From Labrys sedimenti (GTDB taxonomy: Bacteria > Pseudomonadota > Alphaproteobacteria > Rhizobiales > Labraceae), in assembly GCF_034424805.1 (NCBI RefSeq), contig NZ_JAXOUF010000001.1:248001-312000 (forward strand): 64,000 bases of DNA, given 5' to 3'. A program made the translations under genes and the position numbers. Below the pieces are notes generated by a model. That model was given only the letters and a program-made list of their open reading frames with translations. It was not told the DNA's origin and did no database searches. Positions within the stretch are counted from its first letter, which is position 1. The number at the start of each line of letters is the position of its first letter. Shown piece by piece: positions 59,376 through 64,000 of the stretch.

Positions 59376-59906
59376 ATGCCCCTTTACGCGCTCGATGATA
59401 TCGCGCCGTCGGTGCCGGCTGACGGTCGCTATTGGCTCGCACCCGATGCGCAGGTGGTCGGCCGCGTGATTTTGGCAGAGGACGCCAATATCTGGTTCGG
59501 CGCAGTGTTGCGCGGCGACAACGAGCCGATGACCATCGGCGCGCGCTCCAATATCCAGGACGGCGCCGTGCTGCATTCCGATCCGGGCTTCCCCCTCACC
59601 GTCGGGGAGGATTGCACGATCGGCCATTCTGCCATCCTGCATGGCTGCACCATCGGTGCCGGCAGCCTGATCGGCATGGGGGCCACCATCCTGAACGGCG
59701 CGCGCATCGGCAAGGGCTGCCTGGTCGGCGCCAATGCGCTGATCACCGAAGGCAAGGAATTTCCGGATCATTCGCTGATCGTCGGCTCGCCGGCACGAGT
59801 GCTCCGTCCCCTCGACGAGGAAACCGTCGCCAAGCTCAGGCAATCGTCGGCGCACTATGTCGCCAACGCCAAGCGCTTCGCCAAGGGATTGAAGAGGGTG
59901 GATTAG
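59376..59906 (+). CDS. Gamma-class carbonic-anhydrase-like protein
   Basis: This 176-residue protein is a left-handed beta-helix of the gamma carbonic anhydrase group, with hexapeptide repeats from WFGAVLRGDN through GARIGKGCLVGANALITEGK. Metal ligands are expected at the histidines in VLHSDPG, IGHSAILHG and nearby. The ATG at 59376 gives the usual N-terminus MPLYALDDIAPSVPADGRYW. It lies between two REPIN-like elements. It may interconvert CO2 and bicarbonate, or act in complex I assembly, but this is uncertain. Confidence 0.9.
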   Translation: MPLYALDDIAPSVPADGRYWLAPDAQVVGRVILAEDANIWFGAVLRGDNEPMTIGARSNIQDGAVLHSDPGFPLTVGEDCTIGHSAILHGCTIGAGSLIGMGATILNGARIGKGCLVGANALITEGKEFPDHSLIVGSPARVLRPLDEETVAKLRQSSAHYVANAKRFAKGLKRVD

Positions 59907-59921
59907 GTCGCGGGGAGCGTA

Positions 59922-60010
59922 TTTCCGGGTGCACGGACGTCTCGTCCGTTCTTGGAAACATGACACGCGTCGTGGGGAAGAGGCGGACGAGACGTCCGCG
60001 CACCCGGAAA
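59922..60010. repeat. REPIN-like inverted repeat, copy 5
   Basis: Outer arms CCGGGTGC (59925-59932) and GCACCCGG (59999-60006) are complementary, and each side has the hairpin GGACG-TCT-CGTCC or GGACG-AGA-CGTCC. It lies between the convergent carbonic-anhydrase and BTLCP genes. Confidence 0.75.
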
Positions 60011-60013
60011 AAC

Positions 60014-60676
60014 TCAGTTGCCCTTCGCCGACACGATGGCCGTGGTCTGCGTGTCGCCGAGCGAGACCCAGGCATTCTGGTCGGACTGCGACTGGCGCTT
60101 GACGTAGCGATAGCCGGTGGCGCGCCAGGACAGGATCTTGGCCTCCTGGTTGTCGAGCACGAACTCGCCGCGATCGGTCTTCACCATCAGGACGGCGTGC
60201 CCTTCGTTCTTCTTGTCACGCACCACGGTGATCAGCAGGGCCGAGCGCGGCCACCCTGCGTCGATCAGCAATTTACGCTTGAGCAGGACATAGTCCTCGC
60301 AGTCGCCCTTGCCATTGGTAGGGTAGGCCCACCATTCGACCTTGCCGTAATTGTCGAGGTCGGTAACCGGCTTGACCGATTTGTTGACCTGGTCGTTCAG
60401 GGCGATGAGATCCTTCCAGGCCTGGCGCGAGAGCACGATATCGCGTGCTTCCTGCGAGCCCGATTTGCAATCCGCCGGATTGTCCTTGCAGAACTGCAGG
60501 TAGCCGGAGGGCGGGGTGGTGACATCACCAACGGGAGCATAGATCGGCATGGCGCTGTGGCCAGCGGCGGCAGCCTGCGAATGCGGCAGCAAAACCGTTG
60601 CGAGCGCTACGGCGGCCAAGGCGGCTTTAGGGGCCATTCGGCTCAAATTCGACCTGATCCTGATCCCGAAGCGCAT
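60014..60676 (-). CDS. Transglutaminase-like cysteine peptidase (BTLCP)
   Basis: This 220-residue protein has a signal peptide (about residues 1-37, ending LLPHSQAAAAG) and a transglutaminase-like cysteine proteinase domain: the catalytic Cys is in GKGDCEDYVLLKRKLL, His in EGHAVLMVKT and Asp/Asn in VLDNQEAK. The BTLCP family is widespread in Hyphomicrobiales and other proteobacteria; members related to LapG cleave adhesins in the periplasm, but no LapD/LapA partners are visible here. ATG at 60676 starts right before the signal peptide; the open frame extends to 60850. Confidence 0.87.
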   Translation of the reverse strand: MRFGIRIRSNLSRMAPKAALAAVALATVLLPHSQAAAAGHSAMPIYAPVGDVTTPPSGYLQFCKDNPADCKSGSQEARDIVLSRQAWKDLIALNDQVNKSVKPVTDLDNYGKVEWWAYPTNGKGDCEDYVLLKRKLLIDAGWPRSALLITVVRDKKNEGHAVLMVKTDRGEFVLDNQEAKILSWRATGYRYVKRQSQSDQNAWVSLGDTQTTAIVSAKGN

Positions 60677-60958
60677 CACAATCTTCAGACCCGTTTTGCC
60701 CGCCACCGGATGTTTACCCAGAGAGCAGGGCCAATTACCCGTTCCCGAAGCCAACTTCGCACAAGGGCAGGGGGCGCACAACGCTCTTGCCGCAGAAAAA
60801 ACAAGATCCGCACGGGGTATGAAGTATCGTAACTCTTTGAAAAGATTCATGTTAACGGTGGATTAACCACGATTTCCCGTTTTCCCTCGACCGTGGGCAA
60901 CAAGGGGAGGCGTGGCACGATTGCCACGCTTTCGTCACCTTTTCCGGCGGCGATTTGG

Positions 60959-61825
60959 TTAATTTCGAGCGGCTTCAACGCCGATATTGTCGATGAGGCG
61001 GGTTGCACCCAGCCGGGCTGCCACCAGCAATCGCACCGGCCCCTCCGCAAGCCCGGTGATCGGGGCGAGGCTCGCCGCCTGCCGTGCTTCCAGATAGTCG
61101 AGCTCGAAGCCTCCGGCCGTGATGGCGCTGCGGCCGGATGCCAGGGCGGCCTCGATGTCGGCGCCCTTGATCAGGGCGTCGGCGACCTGCCGGAGGGTGC
61201 GATGCAGGAGAGGGGCCTTGGCCCGCTGTTCCGGCGCGAGATAGCGGTTGCGCGACGACATCGCCAATCCGTCGGCTTCGCGCACGGTCGGGATGCCGAC
61301 GACCGTGATCGGCAAATCGAGGTCGCGCGCCATCTGGGTCACGACGCAAAGCTGCTGATAGTCCTTCTCGCCGAACAGGGCGAAGTCCGCGCCGCTTTGG
61401 CAGAACAGCTTGGCCACCACTGTCGCCACACCGGCGAAATGGCCGGGACGGAAGCGATCCTCCAGGCCGGCCTGCGCCGGCCCGGCAACCGAGACCGTGG
61501 TGGCGAAGCCATGCGGATAGATCTGGCTGGCGTCAGGAGCGAACAGGAGGTCGCAGCCGACATCCCTGAGACGGGCAAGATCCGCCGCTTCCGTTCGCGG
61601 ATATTTGGCGAGATCTTCGGTTGGCGCAAACTGGGTCGGATTGACGAAGATCGTGGCCACCACCCGGCTTGCCCGTTGGCGGGCCTGGCGTACCAAGGTG
61701 ATATGGCCGTCATGCAGGGCGCCCATGGTTGGCACCAGGGCGACAGTCTCCTGCACCTCGCGAAAACGCTTCACGGCCTGGCGCAACTCCGCCACGGTTC
61801 GAACGACCAGGGTTTGGCGCGCCAT
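60959..61825 (-). CDS. panC: Pantoate-beta-alanine ligase
   Basis: This 288-residue enzyme makes pantothenate from pantoate and beta-alanine using ATP, the last step of the vitamin B5 pathway. It has the HIGH-like motif PTMGALHDGHITLV (about residues 32-45), IFVNPTQFAPTEDLAKYPRT and the KMSKS-like GLAMSSRNRYLAP. The length is normal and it looks intact. It stands alone on the minus strand; panB was not found next to it. A copy of the dispersed repeat lies just upstream. Confidence 0.95.
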   Translation of the reverse strand: MARQTLVVRTVAELRQAVKRFREVQETVALVPTMGALHDGHITLVRQARQRASRVVATIFVNPTQFAPTEDLAKYPRTEAADLARLRDVGCDLLFAPDASQIYPHGFATTVSVAGPAQAGLEDRFRPGHFAGVATVVAKLFCQSGADFALFGEKDYQQLCVVTQMARDLDLPITVVGIPTVREADGLAMSSRNRYLAPEQRAKAPLLHRTLRQVADALIKGADIEAALASGRSAITAGGFELDYLEARQAASLAPITGLAEGPVRLLVAARLGATRLIDNIGVEAARN

Positions 61826-61871
61826 TCCTTACTCCGCAGGTGCATAGTGTCGCATTTGCCTGACCAGCGTT

Positions 61872-61971
61872 CCAAAGCGTTTTGCGATTTGGCGGTCACA
61901 CCGAGAATTGCAAAGACGCGCCGAACCAAAGAGTTTGAGCAAAGCCGCGTTTGCGTTTAAACGCGCTTTGC
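61872..61971 (-). repeat. Dispersed ~100-bp repeat, copy C (reverse)
   Basis: The complement of the same element as at 5494 and 56273. It reads CAAAGCGTTTTGCGATTTGG, then AAAGACGCGCCGAACCAAAG, then GTTTAAACGCGCTTTG. It lies between panC and the J-domain gene, which are divergent. Confidence 0.78.
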
Positions 61972-62044
61972 CCGGGGAACGCTGAACTGGCAAGACTCGG
62001 ATTCCAAGATTTGAATCAATGGCTGTTTCGCAGATCGGATAGAA

Positions 62045-62743
62045 GTGGGCCAGCTTATTTTCGCATGCGTGGTGCTGTTCTGCCTGTGGCCGTTCCTCAA
62101 GCCGGGCATGCTGTCGAAGACGCCGGTCCTGGACAGCCTGCTGCGGCGCGGCGGCAGTTTCCTCGCCTTTGCTTTCGGCCTCTATCTGCTGACGCGCGGC
62201 GCCTGGGGCATGGGGTTGCCATTGCTGCTTCTGGCGGCAGGCATGCGCGGCTGGCTGCCGCAATTGCCGGATGGCGTCATTCCGGGCTCGACGACGAGGC
62301 CGAGTTCGGTGCGCACCGCGGATCTGGTGATCATGCTCGATGCCAACAGGCAACCGATGGACGGGCAGGTCATTCGCGGGCGGTTTTCGGGCCGGCGCCT
62401 TTCAGCCATGCCGGCGGCGGAGCTGATGCAACTGCGTGCGGAGATCGCCGCCGACTTCGTCGGCCGTTCAATCCTTGAAGCTTATCTGGACCGCAGGCTT
62501 GCCGGATGGCGTGAACACTTCAAGGACGATGCGCACGCGCGGGGCTTCGGAGCGGCGGCGTCCGACGCGATGACGAAGCAGGAAGCTTACCAGATCCTTG
62601 GGGTGCAACCGGGGGCGAGCGCCGAGGAAATTCGTCGAGCGCACCGGGCGCTCATGAAGAAAATCCATCCCGACAAGGGGGGCACGACGCAGATGGCTGC
62701 TCGTGTCAACCGGGCCAGGGACATGCTTCTTGAAGGCCATTGA
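62045..62743 (+). CDS. Membrane-anchored J-domain (DnaJ-like) protein
   Basis: This 232-residue protein has two N-terminal transmembrane helices (about residues 3-18 and 38-68), a middle part with GQVIRGRFSGRRLSAMPAAE, and a C-terminal J domain (about 177-232) with the HPD motif in KKIHPDKGGT. J domains stimulate DnaK ATPase. The layout resembles the membrane J proteins of alphaproteobacteria related to mitochondrial Tim14/Pam18. GTG at 62045 follows GGATAGAA. Its substrate or partner at the membrane is unknown. It is divergent from panC. Confidence 0.85.
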   Translation: MGQLIFACVVLFCLWPFLKPGMLSKTPVLDSLLRRGGSFLAFAFGLYLLTRGAWGMGLPLLLLAAGMRGWLPQLPDGVIPGSTTRPSSVRTADLVIMLDANRQPMDGQVIRGRFSGRRLSAMPAAELMQLRAEIAADFVGRSILEAYLDRRLAGWREHFKDDAHARGFGAAASDAMTKQEAYQILGVQPGASAEEIRRAHRALMKKIHPDKGGTTQMAARVNRARDMLLEGH

Positions 62744-63088
62744 CGCAACTCCACCGAACTTGCTCGGTTCCGACGATGCTTGAGCGTCGCAGAACATGGT
62801 TACGCAACGATTAAGCTTGCGACGTTTTCCCGGAGCAAAGTGCGTTCGGGTCAAAGCCGCCTCTATCCTGGGGCAAGCGGCGTCCATGACTGAATGCTTG
62901 CTTGCTCCCACGCATTGGCTCGACATGCCTTTGCGTTTGCCCGCGATGCCGTGAAACCGCGGGGCGCCTTGTTTATCGCTCCCTTGCTTTGCGCCTTCTG
63001 TGTGAAAGCGCAATTCCCGCAAAACAAAGGCGCGGCCTATCCGAGGAAGGCCGCGCCCGAATGGGGAGAAAGTGTTCTTGCCGAGGGA
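62744..63088. other. Intergenic with degraded dispersed repeat and terminator
   Basis: No gene lies in this 345-base region between the J-domain gene and the convergent carboxypeptidase gene. It contains a degraded copy of the dispersed repeat (about 62833-62980, from GAGCAAAGTGCGTTCGGG to GCTCGACATGCCTTTGCG) and a terminator at 63021-63057. Confidence 0.6.
63021..63057 (-). terminator. Rho-independent terminator of the carboxypeptidase gene
   Basis: GGCGCGGCCT (63029-63038) and AGGCCGCGCC (63048-63057) form a perfect ten-base stem. On the minus strand the stem is followed by TTTGTTTT (complement of 63021-63028). Confidence 0.8.
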
Positions 63089-64000
63089 TCAGAGCTTCAC
63101 GGCGACGCAGGCGAAGGAAGCCGCCTTGAGGGCGCTGCAGGCCGACTGGGCCTGGTTCTGATCGCTGAAGCCGGCGAAGCGTGCCCGCCACAGTGTCGAA
63201 CCGTTGCGGCTGACCGTCTCGGTGAAGGGGCGGGCGGAGGAGAGCGCCTTGTTGCCGGCTGCCTTGGCGCTGGACAGCAGTTGCCGGGCGGCTCCTTCGC
63301 TGTCGGTCGCGCCGATCTGGATGATCCAGCCGCTGCGCTGCGGTGCGGCGAGGGCGACCGAATCCCGGGTGACGGCAACGGTGCGGACGTTCTGCACCGT
63401 GGCGGTGGTGTCGGGGCTGGCCTCGTTGCTCTGGCCGGCGCGAACGGGCGGCGTGGCCGGCGCGGTCGTGACCGGCTGGAGGCCCTGTACCCAACGCATG
63501 CTCGGGGTGCTGGGTGCCGCAAAGGCCATGACCGGCTTGGCGGGAACGGGCTGGGGCCGGGCCTGCGGCGCAGAGACGGGCACCGCGTCCCCGACGATTT
63601 CGGGCGGCATCGGCGCCGCCACCGGCGCGGCCTGGCGGGCCTTCGCCGCTTCAGCGACGACGGCCGGCCGGACAACCGGCGGACGGGGCGGCGCTGCCAT
63701 GGGCTCGGCATCGTTTGGGAGTTCGGCCCGGGCAACCTGCGTGGCGGAACGGTCGACGGCGTTGCCGGCATAGGCGACGGGCAGATAGGCATCGATCAGG
63801 CGGCGCATCACGACGTCGCGCGAAGCGGCGCTGCGGCCGCCCATCACCACGGCGACCAATTGCCTGTCGTTGCGCTTGACCGAGGTCAGGAGGTTGAAGC
63901 CGCTGGCATTGGTGTAGCCGGTCTTGATGCCGTCGACGCCTTCCACCGAACCCAGCAGGCGGTTGTGGCCCGGGATCGGGCGTCCGCGATAGACGAAGCT
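63089..64000 (-). CDS. D-Ala-D-Ala carboxypeptidase with SPOR domain (5' part outside window)
   Basis: About 303 residues of the C-terminal part are visible; the N-terminus with the SxxK active site lies beyond the right edge. The visible part has the KTG motif in VDGIKTGYTNASGFNL of peptidase family S11 (penicillin-binding protein 5 group), a Pro/Ala-rich linker (about 100-210 residues after the start of the window) and a C-terminal SPOR domain (RSGWIIQIGATDSEGAARQL onward), which binds denuded glycans at the division site. The protein acts in the periplasm, trimming peptidoglycan side chains. A strong terminator follows. Confidence 0.9.
   Translation of the reverse strand, partial: SFVYRGRPIPGHNRLLGSVEGVDGIKTGYTNASGFNLLTSVKRNDRQLVAVVMGGRSAASRDVVMRRLIDAYLPVAYAGNAVDRSATQVARAELPNDAEPMAAPPRPPVVRPAVVAEAAKARQAAPVAAPMPPEIVGDAVPVSAPQARPQPVPAKPVMAFAAPSTPSMRWVQGLQPVTTAPATPPVRAGQSNEASPDTTATVQNVRTVAVTRDSVALAAPQRSGWIIQIGATDSEGAARQLLSSAKAAGNKALSSARPFTETVSRNGSTLWRARFAGFSDQNQAQSACSALKAASFACVAVKL

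Noticed and set aside
59432..60832. 466-codon plus-strand frame across the carbonic anhydrase and BTLCP genes
   Set aside because: It reads through a REPIN-like repeat and is antisense to BTLCP, so it is an artefact of high GC.

Overview
The window looks like the chromosome of a GC-rich alphaproteobacterium, most likely of the order Hyphomicrobiales (Rhizobiales). The evidence is an Omp25/Omp31-type porin, a DUF3126 protein, a periplasmic BTLCP transglutaminase-like peptidase, a CHCC zinc-finger protein, the ATP-grasp/alpha-E/transglutaminase trio, and dispersed repeats that recall rhizobial RIME-like elements. No rRNA operon and no CRISPR array was seen. Genus cannot be fixed from sequence reading alone.

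Left chromosomal part (1-29193). A GcvA-like LysR regulator (cut by the window edge) diverges from a three-gene catabolic operon: an M20 amidohydrolase, a DDAH/arginine-deiminase-fold enzyme and an FAD-linked 2-hydroxyacid dehydrogenase. A minus-strand operon of circularly permuted ATP-grasp, alpha-E and transglutaminase-like proteins follows; its transglutaminase lacks the catalytic cysteine. Then come a LysR/MDR dehydrogenase pair, NudK with a divergent DeoR-type repressor, radC with map, a TetR/NmrA/DUF1772 module with an obvious tandem operator, a 2OG-Fe(II) oxygenase, the Fe-S carrier Mrp/ApbC, a MoaB/CinA-type protein, gpt, an HprK-like kinase fused to a glycosyltransferase, a porin, and a LysR-controlled pair of a TIM-barrel/cupin fusion and a PdxA homologue. 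An exported beta-helix protein lies just before the island.

Island (29194-52924). A 23.7-kb mobile element sits in the 3' end of a tRNA-Leu(UAA) gene and is bounded by a perfect 21-bp direct repeat. It carries a tyrosine integrase beside the tRNA, a type I restriction-modification operon with an Abi-like gene inserted between hsdS and hsdR, a serine recombinase, a winged-helix replication-like protein, an orphan HigA-like antitoxin, a ribbon-helix-helix protein, several small exported or membrane proteins, a long exported protein built from about 12 regularly spaced two-cysteine repeats, and one phage tail tape-measure protein with an internal lysozyme-like domain. No capsid, portal, terminase or other tail gene was found. 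A 16-bp palindrome of the form TTGCAAC-NN-GTTGCAA recurs at least eight times, only inside the island. Together these features suggest a phage satellite or a related phage-parasitic island with its own regulatory site family.

Right chromosomal part (52925-64000). This holds ordinary housekeeping genes: an FAD monooxygenase, a zinc-finger protein, an alpha/beta hydrolase, cysE, a MarC-family membrane protein, cardiolipin synthase, DUF3126, a gamma-class carbonic anhydrase, BTLCP, panC, a membrane-anchored J-domain protein and a D-Ala-D-Ala carboxypeptidase with a SPOR domain (cut by the window edge). Two families of dispersed non-coding repeats lie between chromosomal genes on both sides and are absent from the island.
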